From: Streptomyces changanensis
GTDB taxonomy: Bacteria > Actinomycetota > Actinomycetes > Streptomycetales > Streptomycetaceae
NCBI RefSeq assembly: GCF_024600715.1
Contig: NZ_CP102332.1
Location: forward strand, 3,100,001-3,164,000
Direction: 5' to 3'
Length of the DNA: 64,000 nucleotides
The position numbers and the translations under genes are program-made. Below, piece by piece: positions 15,778 to 23,664 of this stretch. The notes under the pieces were generated by a model that saw nothing but the letters and a program-made list of their open reading frames with translations, was not told the origin of the DNA and did not search any database. Each line of letters starts with the position of its first letter. Position 1 is the stretch's first letter.

Positions 15778-16758
15778 TTACGGCTCGACGACCGGCTCCT
15801 GAGCGGCGGCCGTGGTGCCCACGATGAGCGGCGCGTCCACGGGCACGTTGCGCTTGACCAGGGCCAGGGCGATCGGACCCAGCTCGTAGTGGCGGACCGC
15901 CGTCGTGACGAAGCCCAGCTGCCGGCCCTCGGGGCCGTCCGCGGCGAGCCGGACGGGCGTGCCGTGCGCCGGGAGGTGCACCTCGCTGCCGTCCAGGTGC
16001 AGGAAGACCAGGCGCCGCGGCGGCTTCCCCAGGTTGTGGACGCGCGCGACGGTCTCCTGCCCGCGGTAGCAGCCCTTCTGGAGGTGGACGGCCGACCCGA
16101 TGAGACCGATCTCGTGCGGGATGGTGCGGTGGTCCGTCTCGTGGCCGAGGCGCGGGCGGTGCGCCTCGACGCGCAGCGCCTCGTGGGCGAGCGTCCCGGC
16201 CGGCGGCCCGTGCTCCCCGGCGTACGCCTCCAGGTCGCCGCGGGGCAGGAACAGCTCACGGCCGTGCGGGGTCTCCCGTACGACGACGCCGTCGGGCACC
16301 GGGGCGATCGACCCGGCGGGCAGGTGCACCACCGCGTAGGCGTCGGTGCGGTCGGCGACCTCGACGCGGTAGAAGAACCGCATCGACTCCAGATAGGCGA
16401 GGAGCGCCTCGCGCGTGCCGGGCTCGACGTGTGCCCAGACCGTCGTGCCGTCGTCGACGAGGTACAGCGCGTGTTCGATGTGGCCGTTCGCGGAGAGGAT
16501 CAGCGCGTCGGCGGCGCGGCCGGGCGGCAGTTCGCTGACGTGCTGGGTGAGGAGCAGGTGCAACCAGCTCAGCCGGTCGTCGCCGCTGACGGTGATGACG
16601 CCCCGGTGGGAGAGGTCGACGAACCCGCGGCCGGCGACGAGGGCGCGCTGCTCGCGGAACGGATCGCCGTAGTGCGCGGCGACACCTTCGTCCCGCCCCT
16701 CGGCGGGGACGGCGCCGGGCAGGGACAGCAGGGGGCTGGTCGGTGTACGTCGCTGCAT
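15778..16758 (-). CDS. ygfZ: YgfZ/GcvT-like folate-binding protein
   Basis: A 326-residue protein of the YgfZ family, which uses tetrahydrofolate to support assembly or repair of iron-sulfur clusters. The family signature K-G-C-Y-x-G-Q-E is present as KGCYRGQE at about residue 225. The N-terminal part shows the GcvT-like fold (GFVDLSHRGVITVSGDDRLSWLH, residues about 45-67). The ATG at 16758 is used; the longer frame upstream is Arg-rich and not homologous. It lies 10 bp downstream of nur on the same strand and is probably co-transcribed. Confidence 0.93.
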   Translation of the reverse strand: MQRRTPTSPLLSLPGAVPAEGRDEGVAAHYGDPFREQRALVAGRGFVDLSHRGVITVSGDDRLSWLHLLLTQHVSELPPGRAADALILSANGHIEHALYLVDDGTTVWAHVEPGTREALLAYLESMRFFYRVEVADRTDAYAVVHLPAGSIAPVPDGVVVRETPHGRELFLPRGDLEAYAGEHGPPAGTLAHEALRVEAHRPRLGHETDHRTIPHEIGLIGSAVHLQKGCYRGQETVARVHNLGKPPRRLVFLHLDGSEVHLPAHGTPVRLAADGPEGRQLGFVTTAVRHYELGPIALALVKRNVPVDAPLIVGTTAAAQEPVVEP

Positions 16759-16768
16759 GACGTCCAGC

Positions 16769-17323
16769 CTACGACCCGCTGTTCGACTCCTCCGCCGCCG
16801 CCTTCCCAGGCGCCTCCCCCTGCGCCCGCGCGTGCGCCCCCTCCACCTGAGCCGCCTTGGCGTCGGCCCCCTTCGTGTCCGCCCCCTTCGCCCCGGACTT
16901 CTCCCGCGCCTCCTCCGTACAGGCACCGCAGCGCCCGTAGATCGCGAAGTGCTTCATGTCGGTGTCGAAGCCGAAGGTGTCGAGGAGCTTGCGGGTGAAC
17001 TCGGCGGCCACCGACACGTCGGCCTCGATGACGTCGTCGCAGTCCCGGCAGACGAGGTGGAGGTGGTGGTGGCGGTCGGCGAGGTGGTAGGTGGGGGCGC
17101 CGGGGCCGAGGTGGGCGTGGCTGACGAGGCCCAGTTCCTCCAGGAGCTCCAGGGTCCGGTAGACGGTGGAGACGTTGATCCCCGCCGCGGTCTTGCGGAC
17201 CTGCGTGAGGATGTCGTCGGGCGTGGCGTGGCCCAGCACGTCCACCGCCTCCAGGACGAGCTGGCGCTGCGGCGTCAGCCGGTAGCCACGCTGCCGGAGG
17301 TCGCTCTTCCAGTCGGTGCTCAC
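16769..17323 (-). CDS. nur: Nur, nickel-responsive Fur-family repressor
   Basis: A 184-residue Fur-family regulator. Residues 1-82 form the winged helix (LTPQRQLVLEAV, NVSTVYRTLELLEELGLV). The metal domain has His69 and His71 (HAH), the cluster His85/His87/His89 (HHHLHLVC) and His124. These fit, within one residue of numbering, the Ni- and M-site ligands I recall for S. coelicolor Nur. CRDC and CGAC are also present. Nur with nickel represses nickel uptake and the Fe superoxide dismutase gene. A ~45-residue Ala/Lys/Gly/Glu tail after CGAC is not in the S. coelicolor protein. The GTG at 17323 has GGAG upstream. Confidence 0.88.
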   Translation of the reverse strand: MSTDWKSDLRQRGYRLTPQRQLVLEAVDVLGHATPDDILTQVRKTAAGINVSTVYRTLELLEELGLVSHAHLGPGAPTYHLADRHHHLHLVCRDCDDVIEADVSVAAEFTRKLLDTFGFDTDMKHFAIYGRCGACTEEAREKSGAKGADTKGADAKAAQVEGAHARAQGEAPGKAAAEESNSGS

Positions 17324-17364
17324 CACGCGCTCCAGTGTAGGAGCACCGACCGGCGTTCCCGGGC

Positions 17365-17937
17365 CTACTTGAAGAACGCGATGCCGTCGTCCGGCAGGTC
17401 GCCCAGGCTCTTCGCCATGGCCTCGACCTCCTCGGGCGTGACGACCTTCTTCAGGTGCGCCGACATGTAGGGGCGCAGCGGCACCTCGGGGGTGGCCTTC
17501 TCGCCGACCCACATGAGGTCGCTCTTGACGTAGCCGTACAGCCGCTTGCCGCCGCTGTACGGGCCGGAGGCCGCGGTGCGGGCGACGGCGTCGGTCACGA
17601 TGTCGATCTGCGGCTTCTTGTCGGCGAGCTCGCCGTACCACACCTCGACGATGCCCTGGTCGCGGACCATGACGACCTCGACCTTGCGGCCCGCGTCGAT
17701 CCGCCAGTAGCCGCTCTCGCTCTCCAGCGGGCGGACCTTGTTGCCCTCGGCGTCCAGGACCCAGGAGTGGGAGACGTACTCGATGAAGTCACGGCCGTCG
17801 TGGGAGAAGGTCACCGACTGGCCGAAGTTGCACTTCTCGGAGCCGGGGAAGTCGGAGACGCCCGCGCCCTCCCACGTGCCGAGGAGGAACGCGAGGGGGA
17901 CGAGGTCCGGGTGCAGGTCGGACGGGATCTGGATCAT
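17365..17937 (-). CDS. Nitrobindin/FABP-like haem-binding beta-barrel protein
   Basis: A 190-residue cytoplasmic beta-barrel protein. The N-terminus has the nitrobindin signature GxWxGxG as LGTWEGAG (residues about 19-26), and several beta-strands with aromatic residues follow (FIEYVSHSWVLD, YGYVKSDLMWVG). Nitrobindins bind ferric haem through a conserved His near the C-terminus; SAHLKKV is a candidate ligand site here. They may sense or isomerise reactive nitrogen species. It lies just upstream of nur on the same strand, an arrangement I recall from S. coelicolor (SCO4179-SCO4180). Confidence 0.88.
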   Translation of the reverse strand: MIQIPSDLHPDLVPLAFLLGTWEGAGVSDFPGSEKCNFGQSVTFSHDGRDFIEYVSHSWVLDAEGNKVRPLESESGYWRIDAGRKVEVVMVRDQGIVEVWYGELADKKPQIDIVTDAVARTAASGPYSGGKRLYGYVKSDLMWVGEKATPEVPLRPYMSAHLKKVVTPEEVEAMAKSLGDLPDDGIAFFK

Positions 17938-17977
17938 GGTGTCTGGCTGCTCTGGCGATCTGTGCGGGTGCGGGTGG

Positions 17978-18079
17978 TCAGCGCTGGCCCTGGTACAGCT
18001 TCTTCACGGTCAGCCCGGCGAAGGCGAGGACGCCGACGCAGACCAGGACCAGCAGGGCGGAGAAGAAAGCCTCAAGCAC
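17978..18079 (-). CDS. 33-residue single-pass membrane protein
   Basis: A short frame from GTG 18079 encodes VLEAFFSALLVLVCVGVLAF followed by AGLTVKKLYQGQR. It is one hydrophobic helix (about residues 5-24) with a basic cytoplasmic tail. A clear GAGGAG ribosome site lies eight bases upstream. It is 40 bp upstream of the nitrobindin gene on the same strand and likely heads the nitrobindin-nur-ygfZ unit. Function is unknown. Confidence 0.75.
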   Translation of the reverse strand: MLEAFFSALLVLVCVGVLAFAGLTVKKLYQGQR

Positions 18080-18221
18080 GGGGTGCTCCTCGGTGGCGGT
18101 GGGCGGTATGGGGGCCGGGTCCCAGCCTAATGGGTGGACCCGCCGCCCTCCGTGTGAGGTGAGCCGCCCGCGCCGCCGACCCGGCCCGGGCGGCCACCCG
18201 GCTCGGCGGGACCGGGCCCAC

Positions 18222-18227
18222 TACAGT
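18222..18227 (+). promoter_or_regulatory. -10 element of a probable leaderless DsrE-family transcript
   Basis: TACAGT is followed by seven bases and then the ATG at 18235, with no ribosome site. Transcription is expected to start at the start codon. Confidence 0.5.
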
Positions 18228-18234
18228 TCGGACC

Positions 18235-18597
18235 ATGGCGAAGAAGCTCGTGATCAAGGTGACCGCCGGGGCCGACGCGCCCGAGCGGTGTTCGCAGGCG
18301 TTCACCGTGGCGGCGGTCGCCGCGGCCAGCGGGGTCGAGGTGTCCCTGTGGCTGACCGGTGAGTCCTCGTGGTTCGCGCTGCCCGGTCGGGCGGCGGAGT
18401 TCGAGCTGCCGCACGCCGCGCCGCTGCCCGACCTGATCGGGTCGGTCCAGGCGGCCGGCCGGATCACCCTGTGCACGCAGTGCGCGGCGCGCAGGGAGAT
18501 CACGGAGGGGGACCTGATCGAGGGCGTGCGCATCGCGGGCGCGCAGGTTTTCCTCAGCGAGATCATGGAGGACGGGGTCCAGGCCCTCGTCTACTGA
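18235..18597 (+). CDS. DsrE-family protein
   Basis: A 120-residue small alpha/beta protein. The N-terminus KKLVIKVTAGADAPERC and the pattern AAVAAASGVEVSLWLTGESSW are typical of the DsrE/DsrF-like fold. A CxxC (TLCTQCAAR, near residue 82) could be redox-active, sulfur-carrying or metal-binding. Its partner is unknown. It is divergent from the small membrane protein and convergent with the DUF3099 gene, with a 20-bp gap to the latter. Confidence 0.85.
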   Translation: MAKKLVIKVTAGADAPERCSQAFTVAAVAAASGVEVSLWLTGESSWFALPGRAAEFELPHAAPLPDLIGSVQAAGRITLCTQCAARREITEGDLIEGVRIAGAQVFLSEIMEDGVQALVY

Positions 18598-18617
18598 GGC
18601 GGGCGGGGCCGGCCCGG

Positions 18618-19019
18618 CTACGGTTCGGGCCGGCTCCTGCCGTCCAGCTCCGCCCACCAGGCGTCGGACTCCGGGTCGCCGCCCGGGCCCACCCGGTCCG
18701 GGCCCACCCGGCCGGGGTCCACGAGGCCGGCGCCCGTCCGCTCGGCGCCCGTCCGGTCGGCGGGCGTCCGGTCGGCGGGGTCCGCGGGCGAGCGGTCGGC
18801 GGGAGGCGGGCGGTTCGGGGGCGGCTCGTCCCACCAGTGGTCGTCGGGGTCCCGGCGGTTCGCCGCGATGGCGGCGAGCGGCGGCAGGACCATGGCCGCG
18901 AAGGCCATCCCGACGGCGGCCTCGGTGGACCAGAGGCGCACGAAGGACCAGGCGCTGACGAAGAGGGCCAGGCACGTGCCCATCAGCGCGAAGTAGGTGC
19001 GCCGGCGGCGTGCGTACAC
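18618..19019 (-). CDS. DUF3099 family membrane protein
   Basis: A 133-residue protein. Residues about 9-28 and 34-52 are hydrophobic helices following the basic N-terminus YARRRRTYFALMG, which is typical of the family. The C-terminal half is a Pro/Asp/Arg/Gly repeat region (DRTPADRT copies) of low complexity, ending with a Trp-containing segment DAWWAEL. The start is GTG at 19019 with a poorly spaced GGAAGG. Function is unknown. Confidence 0.8.
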   Translation of the reverse strand: MYARRRRTYFALMGTCLALFVSAWSFVRLWSTEAAVGMAFAAMVLPPLAAIAANRRDPDDHWWDEPPPNRPPPADRSPADPADRTPADRTGAERTGAGLVDPGRVGPDRVGPGGDPESDAWWAELDGRSRPEP

Positions 19020-19114
19020 CCTTCCAGGGTAAGACCGCAGGGCCGCACCTCAAGTCCCGGAAAGCGTCCAACCCCCAGGAGGCGCGGCCCTGCGGCCGTT
19101 CGTCGTGCCGTGTG

Positions 19115-19402
19115 TCAGACGGCGATGGCGACCTCGGCGAGGCCACCGGTCCGGACGGCGACCTTGCGGTCCGCCGTGGCGCCCGGCACCAGGGCGCGGA
19201 CGGTCCAGGTGCCCTCCGCCGCGTAGAACCGGAACTGGCCGGTCGCGGAGGTGGGGACCTCGGCGGTGAACTCGCCGGTCGAGTCCAGCAGCCGGACGTA
19301 GCCGGTCACGGGCTCGCCGTCGCGGGTCACCTGGCCCTGGATGGTGGTCTCACCGGGCTTGATCGCAGAGGCGTCGGGGCCGCCGGCCTGTGCTCCACAC
19401 AT
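19115..19402 (-). CDS. sseC: SseC-like DUF1416 protein
   Basis: A 95-residue protein with the family N-terminus MCGAQAGGPDA and a small beta-sandwich pattern (TTIQGQVTRDGEPVTGYVRL). The conserved Cys2 may be functional. In M. tuberculosis the counterpart sseC sits beside cysA2/cysA3 sulfurtransferase genes. Here it lies 37 bp downstream of the equivalent gene on the same strand, consistent with a conserved sulfur-transfer pair. Its biochemical role is not established. Confidence 0.87.
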   Translation of the reverse strand: MCGAQAGGPDASAIKPGETTIQGQVTRDGEPVTGYVRLLDSTGEFTAEVPTSATGQFRFYAAEGTWTVRALVPGATADRKVAVRTGGLAEVAIAV

Positions 19403-19439
19403 GTCGTTTCTGTCCTTCGCGTCGCAGGTCGGGCGGGGG

Positions 19440-20285
19440 TTACTTGGCGGGGCCGAGCTCGATCGGCACGCCGACGAGGGAGCCGTACTCGGTCCAGGAG
19501 CCGTCGTAGTTCTTGACGTTCCCCTGGTCGAGCAGCTCGTGCAGGACGAACCAGGTCAGGGCCGAGCGCTCGCCGATGCGGCAGTACGCGATGGTGTCCT
19601 TCGCCAGGTCGACCTGCTCCTCGGCGTACAGCGCGCGGAGCTCCTCGTCGGACTTGAAGGTGCCGTCGTCGTTGGCGTTCTTGGACCACGGGATGTTGCG
19701 GGCGCTCGGGACGTGGCCGGGGCGCTGCGACTGCTCCTGCGGGAGGTGCGCCGGGGCGAGCAGCTTGCCGCTGAACTCGTCGGGGGAGCGCACGTCGACC
19801 AGGTTGAGGCTGCCGATCGCGGCCACGACGTCGTCGCGGAAGGCGCGGATGGAGGTGTCCTGGGCCTTGGCCTTGTACTCGGTGGCCGGGCGGCTGGGGA
19901 CCTCGGAGCCGTCGACCAGGTCGCGGGAGTCGAGCTCCCACTTCTTGCGGCCGCCGTCGAGGAGCTTGACGCTCTCGTGGCCGTAGAGCTTGAAGTACCA
20001 GTAGGCGTACGAGGCGAACCAGTTGTTGTTGCCGCCGTAGAGGACGACGGTGTCGTCGTTGGCGATGCCCTTCGCGGAGAGGAGCTTCTCGAAGCCCTCC
20101 TGGTCGACGAAGTCGCGGCGCACCGGGTCCTGGAGGTCCCGCTTCCAGTCGATGCGGACGGCGTTCTTGATGTGGTTCTTGTCGTAGGCCGACGTGTCCT
20201 CGTCGACCTCGACGAGGACCACCTTCGGGTCGTCGATGTGGGCCTCGACCCAGTCGGCGTCTACCAGGACGTCGCTGCGGCTCAT
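19440..20285 (-). CDS. cysA: Thiosulfate sulfurtransferase (CysA2/rhodanese type)
   Basis: A 281-residue tandem-rhodanese enzyme. The N-terminal domain (about 5-125) lacks an active Cys. The catalytic domain (about 150-275) carries the loop CRIGERS, typical of thiosulfate:cyanide sulfurtransferases. It is distinct from the CGSGVTA enzyme at 4.8-6.0 kb, so the window encodes both types. A short cysteine-containing leader ORF and hairpin precede it, indicating probable control by cysteine supply. sseC follows in the same unit. Confidence 0.93.
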   Translation of the reverse strand: MSRSDVLVDADWVEAHIDDPKVVLVEVDEDTSAYDKNHIKNAVRIDWKRDLQDPVRRDFVDQEGFEKLLSAKGIANDDTVVLYGGNNNWFASYAYWYFKLYGHESVKLLDGGRKKWELDSRDLVDGSEVPSRPATEYKAKAQDTSIRAFRDDVVAAIGSLNLVDVRSPDEFSGKLLAPAHLPQEQSQRPGHVPSARNIPWSKNANDDGTFKSDEELRALYAEEQVDLAKDTIAYCRIGERSALTWFVLHELLDQGNVKNYDGSWTEYGSLVGVPIELGPAK

Positions 20286-20417
20286 GCTGAGTTCTCCTCC
20301 GGGGCAGTCTGCGGCGGGATGCGGGTGCGGAAGGTCGCGCCGAGCGCTCTACGCGTACGAGGGTGCGGGGCGGCCGCGGCACGGGGAAGGCCCCCCGAGC
20401 GGGAAGGGCCGAAACGT

Positions 20418-20437
20418 GCGGGGTCTGCGGACCCCGC
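20418..20437 (-). terminator. Attenuator-like hairpin after the leader ORF
   Basis: GCGGGGTC (20418-20425), TGCG, GACCCCGC (20430-20437) form a perfect 8-bp stem that abuts the leader stop codon at 20438-20440. There is no U-run. The structure could pause polymerase or be melted by the terminating ribosome. Confidence 0.5.
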
Positions 20438-20521
20438 TCAGACGGTGCGACAGAGCATGGCGGCGACGCGGCACAGGTCTACTGCCCGCCGCTTCGTGAG
20501 GTCCGCCTGTCGCTTCGTCAT
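20438..20521 (-). CDS. 27-residue cysteine-containing leader peptide upstream of cysA
   Basis: From ATG 20521 the frame reads MTKRQADLTKRRAVDLCRVA then AMLCRTV, with cysteines at positions 17 and 24. It resembles putative leader peptides before sulfur-metabolism genes in actinomycetes. No Shine-Dalgarno is visible, and TACGAT lies seven bases upstream, so translation is probably leaderless. A perfect hairpin abuts the stop, and cysA begins 152 bp further on. By analogy with cysteine-responsive leader ORFs of mycobacteria, ribosome stalling at Cys codons could control cysA expression. That mechanism is inferred. Confidence 0.7.
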   Translation of the reverse strand: MTKRQADLTKRRAVDLCRVAAMLCRTV

Positions 20522-20528
20522 GGCACCG

Positions 20529-20558
20529 ATCGTAGGGACGGAGCGGCGTTCGTGTCAC
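20529..20558 (-). promoter_or_regulatory. Promoter of the cysA leader
   Basis: On the minus strand GTGACA (plus 20553-20558), an 18-bp spacer and TACGAT (plus 20529-20534) match sigma-70-type -35 and -10 elements. The predicted start falls on the leader ATG seven bases downstream. Confidence 0.6.
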
Positions 20559-20787
20559 CGGCGTGTCGCATGGTGAGACGGGATCATCCGCATTCCGGGA
20601 CGACAGGGGCTTCGGACCCGCGTCCGGGCACGTCGCGACGGGGCCGTTCCCACCGTCGGTCTACGGTGCGGACGCAGCCGTCTCGCCATGTGGGAACGGG
20701 GGCGTTCGGCCGTCCCGAGCCGCCACGCCTCATCACGCCCTGCCATGCCCCGCCCCACCCCGCGCCGCCGGGCGACGCCCGGGGCGG

Positions 20788-21477
20788 TCAGCCCGTCAGG
20801 ACGACGTCCCGGCCGCCGACGGTGACGGCGAGCCCGTCCGGCGCCGCCTCGACCTTCTCTATGGCGAGACCGGCCGGGAAACCGCTGACCGGGCGGTCGA
20901 AGTCCGTACGCTGACGGATCAGTTCCTCGATGCCGGGGAGGCCCTCGCCGGGCACCTCGTCCGCCCGCACCCGGAGGGTGTCGCCGTCCACGACGCTGAC
21001 GGTGGACAGCACGCTGCGGGTCACCGTCTGCCCCAGGAACTCGACGCTGCCGGTGACCTTGATCTTGCCGTCGCCGCCGTAGGCGAGCGTGACGTCGCTG
21101 TCGGAGGTCTTGCGCAGCTCGTCGTACGAGATGCGGGCGGTGCCGGTGGCCGTGGCGGCGACGGCCCGGGAGTAGTCGCCCTCCAGGCGGACGTCGTGCA
21201 GCTCGGCCTGGAGCTCGCCGACCCGTACCCGACGGTCACCCGCGGTCACCTCCAGGCCGGTCAGGGCGACGTCGACCCGGTCGAACTTCTTCGCGAGGAG
21301 CTGCGTCAGGAACGGGAAGCCGCCGATCGAGACGTCCGGCTCCGTCGAGAGGCCCTGATTGGCCTGAATCCTCCCCGCGGCCTCCCTCTCGGCCACGCCG
21401 GCCGCCAGCCGGTCGCCCACGACGAGGAGCCCGCCGAGGACGACGGCGATGATCAGGAGTTTTCGCAGTGCTCGCAT
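20788..21477 (-). CDS. DUF2993 (LmeA-like) exported lipid-binding protein
   Basis: A 229-residue protein with an N-terminal membrane anchor or uncleaved signal (residues about 4-24, basic MRALRK then hydrophobic). A DUF2993 domain follows, marked by GGFPFLTQLLAKKFDRVDVALTG split over two strands and by repeated beta-strands. Mycobacterial LmeA of this family binds phospholipids in the periplasm and affects lipomannan elongation. Lipid binding is plausible here; the mannan role is not established in Streptomyces. The ATG at 21477 follows GGGGAG. Confidence 0.85.
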   Translation of the reverse strand: MRALRKLLIIAVVLGGLLVVGDRLAAGVAEREAAGRIQANQGLSTEPDVSIGGFPFLTQLLAKKFDRVDVALTGLEVTAGDRRVRVGELQAELHDVRLEGDYSRAVAATATGTARISYDELRKTSDSDVTLAYGGDGKIKVTGSVEFLGQTVTRSVLSTVSVVDGDTLRVRADEVPGEGLPGIEELIRQRTDFDRPVSGFPAGLAIEKVEAAPDGLAVTVGGRDVVLTG

Positions 21478-21769
21478 GGCTCGGTGTCTCCCCCGCCTCT
21501 TGGTGCCCGGCCCCCGACGACGCAAATGATCGACGTACGGGGTTACCCATTGGTTCCCTGGGGCGTGTCGACGTCGTGCACGCCACAGGCGCGGCTTCCC
21601 GGGATGGGGCCAGGTCACACCGCGCGGGCCACACCGCGGCGCCGGGGTGCGGGCCCGGCGCGGGCCGGACGCGCTCCGACGGGGGCCGGGTCGGGCGGGG
21701 GTCGGACGGGGCCGGGTCGGGCGGGGGTGGGACGGCGCCGGGTGCGGGCGGCCGCACCCGGCGCGCGGG

Positions 21770-23383
21770 TCACACCAGCGTGCGGCCCAGCAGGTAGACG
21801 GCCGGGGCGGCCAGCGCGAGCGGCAGGGCGACGCCCGCCGTCATGTGCACGAACCGCGACGGGTAGTCGTACGCCGCCACCCGCAGTCCGATCACCGCGC
21901 ACGCCCCGGCGGCGAGGCCCAGCACAGCGGCCTGCGGTCCCGCGCCGGTCGCGGCGCCCGCGGCGAGCCCCGCGCCCGCGCCCGCCAGCAGGGCGACGGC
22001 GAGCGAGACGGGGCCGGGCAGCGGGAGGGCACGGGCCACCGTCGCGGCGGCGACCGCGAGGGCGCCCACGACGACCGCGTCCGGCTCGGCCGCGAGGAAG
22101 CCCGCGCACACCACGGCCAGCGCCGACGACACGACCGTCGCCATCAGCCCGTACACGCGCTCCTCGGGGGCCGCGTGGCTGCGCAGCTGGAGGACGAGGA
22201 CCAGGAGGACCCAGACGGCGAGGGTGCCGAGGATCGCGGCGGGGCCGTGCTCGCGGCCCGTCGTGAGCAGCGCGGCGTCCGCGACGAGACCGCCGAGGAA
22301 GGCGAGCGCGATCCCCTGCCGTGCGGGCCACATGCCGTTGAGCCGGAACCAGCCCGCGGCGGTGACCGCCTGGAGCAGCACCAACGGGACCAGCGCCGCG
22401 TACGGGCCGAGCGCGGCGCCGCCGGCGAGCAGCAGGCCGAGCAACGCGGTCAGCCCGGCGGGCTGGACGCCCGGGTCGATGATCGGCGACCGGCCCTCCG
22501 CGCGGGCGCGCTGGGCGTCGGTGACGCGGGCGTTGCCCAAGGTGGTGGGGGAGCCGTACCCGGGGCCGTCGGCCGGGGCGCCGACGGCGCCACCCGCCGG
22601 GGTGGCGGACGCGGGGGCCGCCGGGGTGGCGGACCCGGGGGCCGGGGTCGGGCCGGGCGCGGGCTCCGGGGCGGTGGGCTCGGGGGCCTCCGGCCCCTCC
22701 GGCCGCCCGTACGGGTCGTGCGCCGCGTACGGGTCGTGGGCGACGTACGGGTCGTGCGCGCCGGGGGCGCCGGCGGCCGAGGGCTCGGGGGCGTACGCCT
22801 CCGCCGGCGCGTGCCCGTACCGCTCCTGCCCGTGCCACTGCCCCTGCGACTGCGCCTGGCTCTGCTGTCCCGGCTGCGCCTGCGCCCGGGCGGCCCGGCC
22901 GTACGGCTCGGGGCCGTCGGCGACCGGCGGGAGGTAGGCCGTCGGCGCGTCGTACCCGGCGGCCCCCGTCGACGCCGGTGCCTGCGGCGGCAGGGGGTAC
23001 GCGCCGGAACCCTGCCGCGGCAGGTACGCCGTCGCGTCGGCGGCCTGCTGCTGCGGCGGCTGTCGGTACCCGGGCGCCCCGTGGTGCTGCTGGGGCTGAT
23101 GAGGCTGCGGCTGGGCCTGTTGCTGGTACGGGGCGGCGTCCTGGTGCTGTGAGTACGGGGCCGCGTCCTGGTGCGGCTGGTACGGCTGCTGCGGCTGCGC
23201 CTGGTGCTGCTGGGGCGCCCGGTGCCGGGGCGCCTGCCGGTGGTGCTGCTGCGGCCGCGGCGGCTGGGGGTCGTCGGGCTGGACCGCCGGCTGGTAGTGG
23301 GTGTCCCAGGTCTGCCCCTGCCAGGTCTGGGCGACCTCCGGGTCGGCGTACGGGTCGTGCGGGTACTGCGGATCGCTGCTCAT
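21770..23383 (-). CDS. Polytopic membrane protein with long Gln/Pro/His-rich N-terminus
   Basis: A 537-residue protein I do not recognise by family. Residues about 1-290 are disordered and dominated by Gln, Pro, His, Tyr and Ala, with local repeats such as HDPYxAHDPY. Residues about 300-537 contain some eight hydrophobic helices with a small charged loop (RSHAAPEERVYG). The ATG at 23383 follows AGGAGGGTGA, which contains the stop of the moaD-like gene, so the two are coupled. The composition of the N-terminal half suggests interaction or phase-separating behaviour, an inference only. Confidence 0.75.
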   Translation of the reverse strand: MSSDPQYPHDPYADPEVAQTWQGQTWDTHYQPAVQPDDPQPPRPQQHHRQAPRHRAPQQHQAQPQQPYQPHQDAAPYSQHQDAAPYQQQAQPQPHQPQQHHGAPGYRQPPQQQAADATAYLPRQGSGAYPLPPQAPASTGAAGYDAPTAYLPPVADGPEPYGRAARAQAQPGQQSQAQSQGQWHGQERYGHAPAEAYAPEPSAAGAPGAHDPYVAHDPYAAHDPYGRPEGPEAPEPTAPEPAPGPTPAPGSATPAAPASATPAGGAVGAPADGPGYGSPTTLGNARVTDAQRARAEGRSPIIDPGVQPAGLTALLGLLLAGGAALGPYAALVPLVLLQAVTAAGWFRLNGMWPARQGIALAFLGGLVADAALLTTGREHGPAAILGTLAVWVLLVLVLQLRSHAAPEERVYGLMATVVSSALAVVCAGFLAAEPDAVVVGALAVAAATVARALPLPGPVSLAVALLAGAGAGLAAGAATGAGPQAAVLGLAAGACAVIGLRVAAYDYPSRFVHMTAGVALPLALAAPAVYLLGRTLV

Positions 23384-23393
23384 GCTGTGCGGT

Positions 23394-23648
23394 TCACCCT
23401 CCTGCGAACGGCGGGAGCACCTCGACCGTGCCGCCCTCGGCCAGCCGTACCGTCTCATGGCCCCGCTTGCCCACGGGGTCGCCGTCCACCAGGAACGAGC
23501 ACCGCTGCAGTACCCGGACCAGCTCCCCCGGGTGGCGTTCCCGGGCGGCGTCCAGCGCCTCCGCGAGGGTCTCCGCGGCGTACGGTTCCTCGGCGGTCCC
23601 GGCGGCGGACTTGGCCGCGGCCCAGTAGCGGATGGTTCCCGCTGCCAT
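23394..23648 (-). CDS. MoaD/ThiS-like sulfur carrier protein
   Basis: An 84-residue beta-grasp protein ending in PPFAGG. The C-terminal Gly-Gly is the site of adenylation and thiocarboxylate formation in MoaD and ThiS. The body shows the family pattern (IRYWAAAKSAAGTAEE, FLVDGDPVGKRG, LPPFAGG). AGGAG lies seven bases before the ATG. No MoaE, ThiG or activating E1-like gene is adjacent, so it may serve another sulfur-insertion pathway. The neighbourhood contains sulfurtransferase genes a few kilobases away. Confidence 0.87.
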   Translation of the reverse strand: MAAGTIRYWAAAKSAAGTAEEPYAAETLAEALDAARERHPGELVRVLQRCSFLVDGDPVGKRGHETVRLAEGGTVEVLPPFAGG

Positions 23649-23664
23649 AGGAGGGCTCCTTTCG

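Noticed and set aside
20349..20558. 69-codon minus-strand frame overlapping the cysA leader
   Set aside because: It starts without a ribosome site and is out of frame with the 27-codon ORF, which has a promoter, start geometry and leader-peptide resemblance.
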